The notes: generated by a model from the letters alone, not told the origin. A stretch of DNA of 64,000 nucleotides from an uncultured Muribaculaceae bacterium (GCA_958436175.1 CAUBJF010000007.1:1-64000), one strand, 5' to 3'. Shown: positions 34,785 to 44,517, counted from the stretch's first letter. A program made the numbers and translations.

Positions 34785-35327
34785 ATGATAGAAGAGATTC
34801 TCAGACACAACAAAGAGTTCGTCGAAAGCAAATCTTACGAACGCTATATCACCTCGAAATATCCCGACAAGAAAATTGCCATAGTCACATGTATGGATAC
34901 CCGTCTTGTCGAGCTCCTTCCGGCAGCACTCGGAATACGTAACGGAGATGTCAAAATCATCAAGAATGCCGGAGGCACCATCACAAATCCTTTCGACTCG
35001 ACCATGCGCTCGCTCCTCGTGGCTGTCTATGAGCTTGGTGTCAATGAAATAATGGTCATAGGGCATACAGGGTGCGGCGTACAGGGTATGAATGCCGAGG
35101 AGATGCTTCATCTCATGCGCGAGCGCGGTGTCAGCGAGGAACATATATCATTGATGCGTCACTGCGGCATCGACCTCGACGGCTGGCTGCACGGCTTCGA
35201 AGATTCCCACGACGCTGTCCGCGAGACTGTCGACCTCATACGCAATCATCCTCTCATGGCTTCCGATGTGCGAGTCGCCGGCTACCTGATGGACTCCCTG
35301 ACCGGCTCTCTCGAGATCATAGGCTGA
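34785..35327 (+). CDS. Beta-class carbonic anhydrase
   Basis: 180 residues. The zinc ligands and the catalytic Asp/Arg pair are visible: Cys36-x-Asp38-x-Arg40 (CMDTR), and His94 with Cys97 (HTGCG). KNAGG (60-64) is also typical. It interconverts CO2 and bicarbonate in the cytoplasm. It resembles the short YtiB-like beta class. It is the last gene of an apparent FKBP/acyltransferase/anhydrase run, with no obvious functional link among them. Confidence 0.92.
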   Translation: MIEEILRHNKEFVESKSYERYITSKYPDKKIAIVTCMDTRLVELLPAALGIRNGDVKIIKNAGGTITNPFDSTMRSLLVAVYELGVNEIMVIGHTGCGVQGMNAEEMLHLMRERGVSEEHISLMRHCGIDLDGWLHGFEDSHDAVRETVDLIRNHPLMASDVRVAGYLMDSLTGSLEIIG

Positions 35328-35504
35328 GTAACTTCAAAAAGTCCGCTTTACCATCTTATTAAGATAAGTCGTGTTTCCTTTCATCGGTTAACCGTTCCTT
35401 TTTTTATCTGTTACTGAAGAAATTTAGGACAGTGAGACCGCGGGATAAGGCTTTTAGGACACTATGGATGACTTTTCGGTTTTTTCAAATGACCTTAAAT
35501 GTCT

Positions 35505-35512
35505 TAATTTTG
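35505..35512 (+). promoter_or_regulatory. -7 promoter element before the AraC gene
   Basis: TAATTTTG, a perfect TAnnTTTG box, lies 23 bases before ATG 35536. A T-rich stretch about 18 bases upstream replaces a clear TTTG. The gap 35328-35535 shows nothing else. Confidence 0.5.
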
Positions 35513-35535
35513 CATCGGTTTATAATTAAAGGACA

Positions 35536-36435
35536 ATGAAAAACGATGCAGTCCATAATATTGCTTTCGACCAGATAGATACCCTCGGGTCTGTCGATTA
35601 TAAAGACGATGAGATAGCGTTTCATACCGATATACGCAAGCTGCCTGTCGATAACGGGTCCATACGTACCGACATGTTTATACTGCTGGCCTGCGTCAAG
35701 GGGCGTGTCAGTCTCGACTTGAACAATACACACTACGACATGGTTCCCAATGAGCTTTTGATATGTCGTCCTGGCGAAGTTGTCGGGAACTGCATGCTGA
35801 GCCCAGATTTCGAAGGTAAGCTACTGTGTCTCTCCCAGCGGGGTGTACTGGCGCAGATCGCTGAAAGCGATTTGTGGAACCGGGCTTTTCATCTGGCCGA
35901 CAAGCCACTTTACACCATGGGCGAGGAATCCCTGACGCTCTTCAACCTCTACGGCAACCTCCTTCAGGCTAAAATCAGGATGAAACCCACGGTGTTTCAA
36001 AAAGAAATTATTCTCTCGATTGTCAGGGCTGTTCTCTTTGAGATTCTTTCGCGTGTGGAAGCCGACGACAACATGGAATATTACGGTTCCGGTCTAAAGC
36101 AGTGCCAAATCCTGTTTCGCCGCTTTGTGAGACTGATTTCCAATAGTAAAGTCAAGCCTCGGAATGTGTCATGGTATGCCGACCAGCTGTGCATTACAGC
36201 AAAACATCTTTCAACAATATGCAAACAGGTATCCGGCAAGACGGCATTCGAAATTATCAATGGCTACGTCACTGCCGATATCAACCATTGGCTTAAAAAC
36301 TCCGATTTATCAATCAAGGAGATATCCTATAATCTTGGATTCCCGAACATGTCGTTTTTCGGGAAATACTGCCGGGCACATCTCGGAGCTTCTCCCTCCG
36401 TATTGCGTCGGAATATGCGTGAAAACACGAAATGA
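35536..36435 (+). CDS. AraC family transcriptional regulator
   Basis: 299 residues. An N-terminal cupin-like sensing domain (~1-160, LPVDNGSIRTDMFILLACVKG) precedes the C-terminal pair of helix-turn-helix motifs (SWYADQLCITAKHLSTICKQVSGKTAFEII; LKNSDLSIKEISYNLGFPNMSFFGKYCRAHLGASPS). It probably senses a small molecule and activates nearby genes. The glycosidase gene starts 10 bases after its stop, so the regulator and enzyme are probably co-transcribed. Confidence 0.92.
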   Translation: MKNDAVHNIAFDQIDTLGSVDYKDDEIAFHTDIRKLPVDNGSIRTDMFILLACVKGRVSLDLNNTHYDMVPNELLICRPGEVVGNCMLSPDFEGKLLCLSQRGVLAQIAESDLWNRAFHLADKPLYTMGEESLTLFNLYGNLLQAKIRMKPTVFQKEIILSIVRAVLFEILSRVEADDNMEYYGSGLKQCQILFRRFVRLISNSKVKPRNVSWYADQLCITAKHLSTICKQVSGKTAFEIINGYVTADINHWLKNSDLSIKEISYNLGFPNMSFFGKYCRAHLGASPSVLRRNMRENTK

Positions 36436-36445
36436 ACTCATCTTT

Positions 36446-38095
36446 ATGAATGCAAAGAAGCTCATACCTGTAGTGCTGGAGCTTGTCGCGGTATGTGGCT
36501 GTGATAAATCCGATATTATCATTGATGTACAGCCCTGCCAGGGCGATGCAACGGAGGTTCTTGGCGAAGCTATTGCGAAAGCGGCGACATTCGGGGAGCG
36601 CGACGTGACTATACGCCTTGCTCCGGGCGATTACCACATAAGCCGCGACAAGGCATCGAAGCAGCTCTATTATATCTCTAATACTTCCTCCGCCAGCGAG
36701 AATCCCGACCAGACAAAGCATATCGGTCTGTGGTTCCGCAAGATGAGCCACGTGACCTTCGACGGCAACGGTGCGCGCCTTGTCACGCACGGTGAGATGA
36801 CGTCTATCGTTGTCGACAGCTGCTCGGATGTGAGCCTGAAGAATTTTACGCTCACGGCTGCCGACCCATCGGTGCCGGAAATTAAGATACTTGAAGCTGA
36901 CAATAGCCGTATCACCTTCCATGTCACCGAGCCTTCGGATTTCGACATCGCCGACGGTCATTTCAATTTCAAGGGCGAAGGATGGGTATGCGCCGACGGT
37001 GGCCGCATGACATCACTGCCACAACTGGCACAGGTGTTCTATCCCGACAGCAACGTCACCCTGCGCTGCGATTTTCCCTTCGACGACTACACCGATGCAA
37101 GGCTCGTCGGCGACCGCACGGTCGAGATGTCTTTCGACAAGGTTCCGGACGTGCATCCCGGCGAAATCTACCAGATACGCCACGGCATCCGCAACGAGGC
37201 CTGCGGTCTCATCGCCAACAGCCACGATGTGCGTCTTGAGAACATCGAGTTTAATTTCATGGGTAATTTCGGGCTCGTCGGTCAGTACAGCGAGAATATA
37301 AGCTACGATAACATCCGTTGCCGCCCCGACAGCACCACAGAACGCACAAATGCAGGCTTTGCCGACTTCGTGCAGATGTCCGGCTGCAAGGGGAAGATAC
37401 GTATAGCCAATTCATATTTCGAAGGCTCCCACGACGATCCTATCAATATCCACGGAACGCATCTCAGGGCGGTCGGACGGCCTTCGCCCGAACGCCTTCT
37501 TGTCCGTTTCATGCACCACCAGAGCTACGGCTTTACTCCTTTTCATTCAGGCGACAGTGTCGGCATTGTCGATGTCCATTCGCTCCTTTATGTCGACTCG
37601 GTGCTTGTCGAGGACGTACGCCGGATAGATGAATATGAGTTCGAGCTGACCTTCGACCGTTCTTTGTCTGCCGATTGCGGCATTGAGGACATCGCTGTAG
37701 AGAATATTTCGTGGACGCCGGAGGTCGAGATTGTCGGAAATTATTTTGCAAGGACACCGACGCGAGGCATACTCATTACTACCCGTGGCCGATCCCTCAT
37801 CGAAGGCAATACTTTCTACCGCATACCTATGGCTTCTATCCTTGTTGCGGACGATGCTCAAAGCTGGTACGAGTCGGGCCCTGTGCGCGACCTCACCATA
37901 CGCCGCAATGTCTTCGTCGAATGTGCCGCGCCTGTTATCGATATATGTCCCGAGAATGACCGTGACGACGGCCCCGTACACCGCAATATCACCATCGAGG
38001 ACAATAAGTTTGTCGGAATCGCCCCCGAATCAGCCATCGCCTATCGCTCCGTCGCCAACATGACCGTCCGAAATAACTCGTTTACGGAAAAGTGA
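36446..38095 (+). CDS. GH110-like alpha-1,3-galactosidase
   Basis: The start at ATG 36446 (MNAKKLIPV) gives a signal with a CGC lipobox; the frame is open upstream through the AraC gene in another phase. The 549-residue product is a right-handed beta-helix. The opening VLGEAIAKAATFGERDVTIRL and YYISNTSS, then HVTFDGNGARLVTHGEM and GSHDDPINIHGTHLR, match GH110 alpha-1,3-galactosidases, with the paired Asp in the expected place. Enzymes of this family remove terminal alpha-1,3-galactose from blood-group B or related glycans. It probably acts in the periplasm or on the cell surface on host mucin glycans. It lies directly behind the AraC regulator. Confidence 0.82.
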   Translation: MNAKKLIPVVLELVAVCGCDKSDIIIDVQPCQGDATEVLGEAIAKAATFGERDVTIRLAPGDYHISRDKASKQLYYISNTSSASENPDQTKHIGLWFRKMSHVTFDGNGARLVTHGEMTSIVVDSCSDVSLKNFTLTAADPSVPEIKILEADNSRITFHVTEPSDFDIADGHFNFKGEGWVCADGGRMTSLPQLAQVFYPDSNVTLRCDFPFDDYTDARLVGDRTVEMSFDKVPDVHPGEIYQIRHGIRNEACGLIANSHDVRLENIEFNFMGNFGLVGQYSENISYDNIRCRPDSTTERTNAGFADFVQMSGCKGKIRIANSYFEGSHDDPINIHGTHLRAVGRPSPERLLVRFMHHQSYGFTPFHSGDSVGIVDVHSLLYVDSVLVEDVRRIDEYEFELTFDRSLSADCGIEDIAVENISWTPEVEIVGNYFARTPTRGILITTRGRSLIEGNTFYRIPMASILVADDAQSWYESGPVRDLTIRRNVFVECAAPVIDICPENDRDDGPVHRNITIEDNKFVGIAPESAIAYRSVANMTVRNNSFTEK

Positions 38096-39293
38096 TTGTC
38101 AGGCTTGTGAGGGAGGATTCGGTTGTGAGTGAGAAGGCGGCGTGATGGCGGCGCAGTATGTCGGCTATGAGCATTAGGCCGAGGCCTCGGTCGGGGTGTT
38201 TGGTGGAGAAGAAGGGAGTGAAAAGGCGTTCGGCAGCTTCCGGCGAGATGCCGGGACCGTTGTCGTAGATTGCGATTGTGCGTCCGCTGATACGGATTGA
38301 GATGTGTCCTTGCTGTGAACCTATGCTCTCGACGGCGTTCTTGACAGCATTGATGAGCACACGCTGTATGAGCATGGGGTCGAGGCGCACGATAGCTCCT
38401 TCCGACACTCTTTCTACTGAAATACTGATATTTGCCGGGCACATACGCTGCAAGAAGGGCAAGGTCTCGTCGGCGAGACGGCCGAGCGATATGTCCTCCA
38501 TGCTCGGGTCCGGAAGTTTGACGACATCCGAGTAGCCTCGCACAAATTCTCCAAGCCGCAGACAGCTAGTGCGACAGCTGTCGAGGACTGTCGTTATATC
38601 CTTGTCGTCAGCGTGTATTGCCGCCATGCTTTCGAGTACTGACACGACGCCTCCGAGGGTGTTGTTGACCTCGTGTCCCATCGTGCGTACGATTTTATGA
38701 AAGACATCGGTCTCTGCACGTACTATTTCGTCGGTCAGCCGCTCGATGAGGAAGAAGGAGCGACGGAAGCCACGGTCCATGAAGAACTGGCGCGAGCAAC
38801 GTAGCACCTGGCCGCCCGACGGTCGGACGACGGTCTGTTCCTCTTCTTTCAGGTCGTCGAGGATTTCGAGGAGGGCAGGGGTAGCCAGGCGACGGAAAGC
38901 ATCGTTCGAGCTCTCGATCTTACCGTCGTAGTCGCATATGGCTATTCCCATGGGCGAGGCTTCGACGAGCTTGCCGAGGAATTTGTCCTGTTCCTTGTTG
39001 CGGAGCCGTTCAGCCTTCATCGAGTCGATAAGTGTGTTGTAGAGGTCGACTAAATCGTCGGCTTCTTTCTGGCCCACATGCCGCAGGCGGCTGGCGAAAT
39101 CCTGCGTCTTAAGCATGTCCATGCCTGTGCCTACCGTGCGTATCTGGAGTGCGACGGAGCGGTAAGCGAATATTATGGACAGGAACGCCGCTGCCGAGCA
39201 TAAGATGCCGTAGAGTGTCGACCCGGCCGCAAACAGTATTGTAGCGGCAAGGATGCCTAAGGCCGCCAGTATGAACCAGAAGGCTGTCTTCAT
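38082..39293 (-). CDS. Sensor histidine kinase
   Basis: 403 residues. Two membrane helices (~5-23, 27-44) leave almost no periplasmic loop. A HAMP-like segment (~50-100), a PAS-like region (~105-190, SPMGIAICDYDGKIESSNDAF) and the H-box MGHEVNN with phospho-acceptor His207 follow. The HATPase motifs are NAVKNAVES (N-box), YDNGPGI (G1) and FFSTKHPDRGLGL. The short extracellular loop suggests that it senses within the membrane or cytoplasm. It overlaps the response-regulator gene by 4 bases and is the last gene of the efflux operon. Its 3' end overlaps the GH110-like gene on the other strand by 14 bases. Confidence 0.92.
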   Translation of the reverse strand: MKTAFWFILAALGILAATILFAAGSTLYGILCSAAAFLSIIFAYRSVALQIRTVGTGMDMLKTQDFASRLRHVGQKEADDLVDLYNTLIDSMKAERLRNKEQDKFLGKLVEASPMGIAICDYDGKIESSNDAFRRLATPALLEILDDLKEEEQTVVRPSGGQVLRCSRQFFMDRGFRRSFFLIERLTDEIVRAETDVFHKIVRTMGHEVNNTLGGVVSVLESMAAIHADDKDITTVLDSCRTSCLRLGEFVRGYSDVVKLPDPSMEDISLGRLADETLPFLQRMCPANISISVERVSEGAIVRLDPMLIQRVLINAVKNAVESIGSQQGHISIRISGRTIAIYDNGPGISPEAAERLFTPFFSTKHPDRGLGLMLIADILRRHHAAFSLTTESSLTSLTITFP

Positions 39294-39826
39294 TGCTGTA
39301 TTCCGTATTTTTCCATGCGTCTGTAGAGCGACTGGCGCGTGATGCCGAGCATCTGCGCCGCTGTGCTGAGATTGTTGTCGGCCTGTCGCAGGGCTTTGAG
39401 TATGGCTTTGCGCTCTATGTCGTCGAGGGTCTCGGCCTTGTCTGCCCTTGCTTCTTTGTCGGCCTTGTCGAGGGCCGCACGTACCCGCGACATGAAGTCG
39501 CGGTTGCTCCAGGGCTTGCTGATGAAGTCGACGGCACCGTAGTTCATCCCCTCGACAGCCAGAGGCACCGTGGCCCAGGCCGAGAGCATGATGATGGGCA
39601 CTTTGGGGGCGAGTATGCGTATCTTGCGCAGCATATCGATGCCTTGACGGCCTGTCGTGCTCAGGTTGAGGTTCATGTCGAGAATTACAAGCATGAGGTC
39701 AGGACGGCGCACAGCCTGAAGGGCATCCTCCTCGTTCGAGACGGCTTCATATTCGAAGCCGCCCTGCTTGAGCATGAGCCCTATGCTGAGGCGTATGGCC
39801 TGGTCGTCGTCGATGATGAGTATCAT
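39290..39826 (-). CDS. Response regulator, REC plus Fis-type HTH
   Basis: 178 residues. The receiver domain has acidic IDDD (5-8), phospho-acceptor Asp50 (VILDMNLN), Ser82-Ala in LSAWAT and Lys in SKPW. A linker leads to a Fis-type helix-turn-helix (IERKAILKALRQADNNLSTAAQMLGITRQSLYRRM). It resembles NtrC-family regulators without the AAA+ sigma54-activating domain, like the PrrA/ActR type, so it probably acts with the housekeeping sigma. It is the partner of the adjoining kinase and is in the operon of the ABC exporter it likely controls. Confidence 0.92.
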   Translation of the reverse strand: MILIIDDDQAIRLSIGLMLKQGGFEYEAVSNEEDALQAVRRPDLMLVILDMNLNLSTTGRQGIDMLRKIRILAPKVPIIMLSAWATVPLAVEGMNYGAVDFISKPWSNRDFMSRVRAALDKADKEARADKAETLDDIERKAILKALRQADNNLSTAAQMLGITRQSLYRRMEKYGIQQ

Positions 39827-39835
39827 TTGGCAAAA

Positions 39836-41320
39836 TTACTGCATTCTTACGAGTTTGTCAATATCGGCGTTGATATCATGATGACCGGAATAGTCGTAGA
39901 GAGTCAGCGAGCGGATCTGGTACCAGTAGGTCCAGAACTTGTATAGCTGGTTGATGTAGTCGCGGCGCGAGCTGTCTTTGCTCAGGCGCGAGTCGTTCAG
40001 TTCGAGTGTCGAGATTTTGCCGATGAGATAAGTTTCGACGTTGGTGGCGTAGCGCTGGGCGGCGATGTCGGTGGAGCGGATGGCGATGTCGAGTTGCTGT
40101 TGCTGGTTGGTGAAACGTTCGACCAGCACGAAGAGGTTCTGATTGAAGTTCATTGTTTCCTGGCGTATGCGGCTCTCGGTGACGCGGCGGTTGCTTTCCG
40201 CTACTTTGACGCGGCCCCGGCGCTTGCCCCAGTCGACGATGGGAATCGAGAAGCCTATCGAGGCGACCTCGTTGGCTTTCAGTCGGTTGTAGGCCTCGCC
40301 GAACTGCGTGTCCGTGCCCGTGTATCCGACCTGCATGAAGAGGTTGATTTCTCGCATGTCGCCCTTGGCTTTCGCCACTTCATAGTCAGCTTCGAGCTGT
40401 TGGCGCTGCATCGTCTTGACGAATTTGTTGTTCGTCAGGGCACGGTCGAGGGCATCGTCGAAGGCTATGTCGGCATGAGGCACGCTGTCGGGCACGACAG
40501 GCACTATCTCTGTGTCCTCGCCAAGGTCCAGGAATGCGCGGAGAGCGAACATGTTGGCTTTGTAGCTGCTCTCGTACTCCGTAAGTTCCGAACGTGCGTC
40601 GAGGACATTCAGTTCCATCTGCAGGAGGTCGTTCTTGCTGATCTGGCCCATTTCGCGTTTCTCTACGGCCACGGCATAGAGTTTTTCGGCATTGCTGAGG
40701 TTCTGGCGCGATATCTCGACGTTTTCGAGGCTCATCAGCAGGTTGAAATAGTAATCGACTGTCAGGCGCGCCACGTCCTCCGTCGCGCTAAGGAAGGCTG
40801 CCTTGGCTTCGGAATAGCGTACTGGTTCTATCTTGCGGTCCCATTTCATGGTATTGACACTGAAAAGGGGTTGCGAGAGCGTCAGGGCGATAGGTATGCT
40901 CATGAAACGGTTCGTTTTCTGGCCTTCGAGCTGTCGCAGCCAGTCGAGAGACGAGTTGAGCGATATCTTGCCGCCTGTAAGGGCTATGTTTTGTGTCACA
41001 GAGAGCTGGCCGCTGGCGCGAAGCGTGTTTGTGCGCACGAAGCTGTAGTCGCCGTTCTCGTCCATGTAGGAGTTGTACTGCTTCGCGTATTCCGGTGCCG
41101 TTGCTGTGAAGCCGAGCTCCGGGAGCTGGTCGGCGCGGAATGTGCGCCATTCCCAGTAGGCCGTGCGCAACTCGTCGAGGGCGACGGCGGCATCGACGCT
41201 GTGAACACGTGCCATGGCTATGGCATCGTCCAGTGGCAGCTCCAGGCGCTGTGTCTGCGCCCTGAGGCAGACACAACAGAGGAGTACGATGACGATTACA
41301 GTCAGTATTCGGCGTGTCAT
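39836..41320 (-). CDS. TolC family outer-membrane efflux protein
   Basis: The start at 41320 (MTRRILTVIVIVLL) gives a signal peptide and a 4-base overlap with the upstream permease gene. The mature ~470 residues show the two long-helix repeats of TolC proteins (LDDAIAMARVHSVDAAVALDELRTAY; LSNAEKLYAVAVEKREMGQISKNDLLQMEL; DRALTNNKFVKTMQ). It forms the trimeric channel through the outer membrane. In this operon it completes the ABC permease/adaptor machinery. Confidence 0.9.
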   Translation of the reverse strand: MTRRILTVIVIVLLCCVCLRAQTQRLELPLDDAIAMARVHSVDAAVALDELRTAYWEWRTFRADQLPELGFTATAPEYAKQYNSYMDENGDYSFVRTNTLRASGQLSVTQNIALTGGKISLNSSLDWLRQLEGQKTNRFMSIPIALTLSQPLFSVNTMKWDRKIEPVRYSEAKAAFLSATEDVARLTVDYYFNLLMSLENVEISRQNLSNAEKLYAVAVEKREMGQISKNDLLQMELNVLDARSELTEYESSYKANMFALRAFLDLGEDTEIVPVVPDSVPHADIAFDDALDRALTNNKFVKTMQRQQLEADYEVAKAKGDMREINLFMQVGYTGTDTQFGEAYNRLKANEVASIGFSIPIVDWGKRRGRVKVAESNRRVTESRIRQETMNFNQNLFVLVERFTNQQQQLDIAIRSTDIAAQRYATNVETYLIGKISTLELNDSRLSKDSSRRDYINQLYKFWTYWYQIRSLTLYDYSGHHDINADIDKLVRMQ

Positions 41321-42582
41321 TGGTCTTTGAGTGCTATAGCAGGTTCTACTTTCATCGCCCTGCGTGCCGGCATCCATATTCCGGCTACGATCATGACGGC
41401 AAGCGATACTATCGACATAGCCAACGCAGCCCAGACGATCCACTGACTGATCGGAAGACCCTGGAAGTTGAGTTCGAAGAAGCTGCCGCCTTCGTCGCCG
41501 TTGAGTCTGTTGAAGAGTCCTATCAATGCCATACCTGAGGGTACCATGAGTATGGCCGGAATAACAAGGAGCAGGAGTCCCTCGCTGATGAAGCGGCGGA
41601 AGAGATCGGCATCGGTGGCGCCGTTTGTCTTGCGGAGGGCAAGCTCTGGAACCCGTTGCTGTGTGCGGTACCAGAACGAGCCGAGGAATCCGAGAAAGAC
41701 GGTTACGAGGACAAAGATAGCGCAGACGTATATATTGCGTATCAGCACATTGATGTCGCGGTGGCTGTTTTCCCTGATGTCTTCGATACTTTGCATATTG
41801 GAAACATAGACATTGCCGAATTCCAGGGCATCGCCTGTGAGCGAGGCCATGAACTCATCGCCACGCCCTTCCTTGACGCGCACAACCATCTGCGACCAGG
41901 AATCAGATCCATTTATTATTACTACTCCCCTGCTTGGCTCGTAGTCCGAACGTCGTATAGGGTTGATGATGGCGCCGACGGTGTAGACTGTCGAGGAGTC
42001 GTTGCCTTGGAAAGCTTCTTTGCCTCGCCAGCGCTGTAAAGGGGCACGCTCTTCGTCGTCGCCCATTTCTTTTTCGCCGAGGATGATATCTCCCCGCTCG
42101 ATGATTGCCGCGAGTTCGTCGGGAGTCTCGCCGTTGAGGCCTCGAAGACGTATTGCTTTTACGACCTCTGGCGACATGTACCGCCGGTTGCCGGAGTAGC
42201 TTTCTGTCTTGCCGTCTATAGTAGTGAAGAAATAATTCCCTGAGTAATTGTAGTTGTAAGGCAATGTGTTGGAGCCCACTCCTGCTATTTCGACATAGGG
42301 ATTAGCCTTAAGGTTCGCGATGATCATGTCCAGGTCGGTACGGTAGTCATGTCCTTCGTCGTAAGGCTTGTAGGTGTCCGATTCTTTATCGATGAATCCC
42401 AGGTCGCCGACGTAGATGTCGTTGTAGTCGGCACCGACAGGTTCCTGGTGGAGTGCCGAAAGGCCGTTGAGGATAGTGAATACGAGCCAGAGCACGAGGC
42501 CGACGATGAATAGTTCGACCATCATCCAAATGTTGCTGCGCCATTCGTTGCGCATCTGCATTATAAGTTTGCGTTTCATCAT
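41317..42582 (-). CDS. ABC transporter permease (MacB/FtsX type), second copy
   Basis: 421 residues. A first membrane helix at ~18-40 precedes a ~230-residue periplasmic domain (MacB_PCD-like). An FtsX core of three helices follows (NIYVCAIFVLVTVFLGFLGSF; LLLVIPAILMVPSG; IVWAALAMSIVSLAVMIVAG). The coupling motif RVPELALRKTNGATDADLFRRFISEG precedes the second core helix. It overlaps both tolC and the first permease gene by 4 bases. The two different permeases probably form a heterodimer with the shared ATPase. Confidence 0.9.
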   Translation of the reverse strand: MMKRKLIMQMRNEWRSNIWMMVELFIVGLVLWLVFTILNGLSALHQEPVGADYNDIYVGDLGFIDKESDTYKPYDEGHDYRTDLDMIIANLKANPYVEIAGVGSNTLPYNYNYSGNYFFTTIDGKTESYSGNRRYMSPEVVKAIRLRGLNGETPDELAAIIERGDIILGEKEMGDDEERAPLQRWRGKEAFQGNDSSTVYTVGAIINPIRRSDYEPSRGVVIINGSDSWSQMVVRVKEGRGDEFMASLTGDALEFGNVYVSNMQSIEDIRENSHRDINVLIRNIYVCAIFVLVTVFLGFLGSFWYRTQQRVPELALRKTNGATDADLFRRFISEGLLLLVIPAILMVPSGMALIGLFNRLNGDEGGSFFELNFQGLPISQWIVWAALAMSIVSLAVMIVAGIWMPARRAMKVEPAIALKDQ

Positions 42583-43838
42583 TTTGCGTTTATGGCTTCC
42601 ACCGGGTTAAGGCGCGATGCCTGCCATGCCGGCACCGAGGCGCTGATAATGTTGAGGATAAAGCAGGCTCCGAATGCCCACAGGAGTATGCGCCAGTTGA
42701 GGAGCAGACTCAGGGCAGGACGCACGGCCGCGCCGTCGGCAGAGGTGTAGAGACCGTCGTAGAACAATGCGAAGAGGATGCCTGCAGCAAGGCCGATGAT
42801 ACCTCCGACGAGGGTGATGAGGAGGTTTTCGGTGATGATGTCGCCTATTATTCTCTTGCGTGTGCATCCGAAGGCGCGGCGTACGCCAAGCTCGCTTACG
42901 CGGCGGCGCAGACGGCTGTGGAGCATGGTACTGAGGTTTATGGCCGGGACGAGAATGAGTATGGCGTAGATGAAACCGCGCACCCTGCTTCCGCTGTTCT
43001 CGGGAGTGGTGTTGCTGCCACTTATGCCTCCGGCGATAGTTTCCTGGTTGAACGGGGCTTCGTGGTAGACGGTGGCTATTCCCTCGGGTGCGAGCTCGGC
43101 ATCGATTTCGGCGTAGCGTTTGCGTACCTGGGAGCGTATTTCCTCTTCTTCGACACCTTCGCGTACGAGCATCGCGACCATGAATGGTCCGAAACCGCCT
43201 CCCCATGTTTTGGTCTTGTCGATGGGCGAAAAGACTTCGCCGTAGGCCATGGAGGCCAGTTTGGATACATCCTCGATGATTCCTATGATTTCGTAGGTCT
43301 TGTGGTCGATTTCGAAGTGTTCGCCTACCGCTTTCTCGCTGTCGAAGAGCTTGCGTGCCATTGTACGTGTGACAAGGGCTACCTTAGTGCCGGCATCCAC
43401 TTCTTCGGCTGTATAGTAGCGTCCGTCGAGAAGCTCGTAATCGAAGACATTCCACAGGTTCTGGTCGGCATAGCGGACATCGCCGGTGAATTTCTTGTTG
43501 TTCGTCCCTTTGACATCGACGCTGTTGATATCGTTTTCCATGTAAGTGATTTCATCTACTCCTTCCAGGCCGTCGTAGAGTTTCTTGGCTGTCTCGTAGG
43601 CGAGTCCGGCGGAACTGTCCATGTGTGAATCGGGGGCTGTACTTCTTGTGTGGAAGTATTTGCCGTAGAGCATGCGGTCGCGGTGCGTTTCCGGCTCGAT
43701 GGAGATAATCATTATCTGGTGCATCATCATCACTGTCATTATCAGGAAGATGGACAGCGACGTGCCTATGATTGTCACCCATGCTACGACCGGCTGGGTG
43801 CGCATGTCGTAGATGATCTGTATCAGTTTCTTTTTCAT
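42579..43838 (-). CDS. ABC transporter permease (MacB/FtsX type), first copy
   Basis: 419 residues with the same topology as its downstream neighbour: one N-terminal helix (VAWVTIIGTSLSIFLIMTVMMMH), a large periplasmic domain and three C-terminal helices. The family motif is RVSELGVRRAFGCTRKRIIGDIITENLLITL. It ends with ARLNPVEAINAK-like residues typical of MacB permeases. The sequence is clearly divergent from the second permease, so this is an old duplication. It lies 4 bases downstream of the ATPase gene. Confidence 0.9.
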   Translation of the reverse strand: MKKKLIQIIYDMRTQPVVAWVTIIGTSLSIFLIMTVMMMHQIMIISIEPETHRDRMLYGKYFHTRSTAPDSHMDSSAGLAYETAKKLYDGLEGVDEITYMENDINSVDVKGTNNKKFTGDVRYADQNLWNVFDYELLDGRYYTAEEVDAGTKVALVTRTMARKLFDSEKAVGEHFEIDHKTYEIIGIIEDVSKLASMAYGEVFSPIDKTKTWGGGFGPFMVAMLVREGVEEEEIRSQVRKRYAEIDAELAPEGIATVYHEAPFNQETIAGGISGSNTTPENSGSRVRGFIYAILILVPAINLSTMLHSRLRRRVSELGVRRAFGCTRKRIIGDIITENLLITLVGGIIGLAAGILFALFYDGLYTSADGAAVRPALSLLLNWRILLWAFGACFILNIISASVPAWQASRLNPVEAINAK

Positions 43839-43842
43839 TGCC

Positions 43843-44517
43843 TTATGAGATTATGCGTCCGTCGAAGAATCGGATGATTCGGTCGGTCTGGCGCGCCTGT
43901 GTTTCGTTGTGTGTCACCATCACAATCGTTATGCCGTCTTCTTTGTTGAGGCTGTGGAGAAGGTCCATCACCTCGCCGCCCATATGCGAGTCGAGGTTGC
44001 CGGTGGGCTCGTCGGCAAGTACGATGGAGGGGTGGCTGACGATAGCACGGGCTATGGCCACGCGCTGGCACTGTCCGCCGCTGAGCTGGCTCGGCATATG
44101 TTTCTTGCGGTGGCTCATGCCGAGACGTTCAAGCACCTCGTCGACACGACGGCGGCGTTCCTGCGAGCTTATGCCCGTAGCATAGTCAAGGGGTAGTTCG
44201 ACGTTGGCCTGGACATTGAGTGAGGGAATGAGGTGGAAACTCTGGAAAACGAATCCCAGGTTCTCGTTGCGGAAATGAGACAGAGCGGTGTCGCCGAGGG
44301 CATTGCAGTCCCGACCGAGGAGGCGCACGGTGCCGGCTGTCGGACGGTCGAGAAGCCCGATGATATTGAGAAGGGTCGACTTGCCGCAGCCCGACGGGCC
44401 CATGACGCTGACAAATTCGCCTTTGTCGACGCTCAGATTAATATTTTCGAGCGCGGTGGTCTCGATTTCTTTTGTCTGGTAGACTTTGTTGATGCCTTCG
44501 AGAGTGATGATGGACAT
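43843..44517 (-). CDS. ABC transporter ATP-binding protein (MacB/LolD type)
   Basis: 224 residues. Walker A is GPSGCGKST, the signature is LSGGQCQRVAIARAI, Walker B is IVLADEPTGNLD, and the switch His is in VMVTHN. It powers the two FtsX-type permeases. The MacB/LolD class works mechanically on periplasmic substrates rather than transporting through the membrane itself. It lies 18 bases after the adaptor gene. Confidence 0.94.
   Translation of the reverse strand: MSIITLEGINKVYQTKEIETTALENINLSVDKGEFVSVMGPSGCGKSTLLNIIGLLDRPTAGTVRLLGRDCNALGDTALSHFRNENLGFVFQSFHLIPSLNVQANVELPLDYATGISSQERRRRVDEVLERLGMSHRKKHMPSQLSGGQCQRVAIARAIVSHPSIVLADEPTGNLDSHMGGEVMDLLHSLNKEDGITIVMVTHNETQARQTDRIIRFFDGRIIS

Noticed and set aside
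36164..36445. Upstream extension of the GH110-like gene
   Set aside because: It overlaps the helix-turn-helix part of the AraC gene in another phase; ATG 36446 begins a signal peptide.
40094..41446. 450-residue forward frame
   Set aside because: Antisense to tolC, whose signal peptide and helical repeats are convincing.
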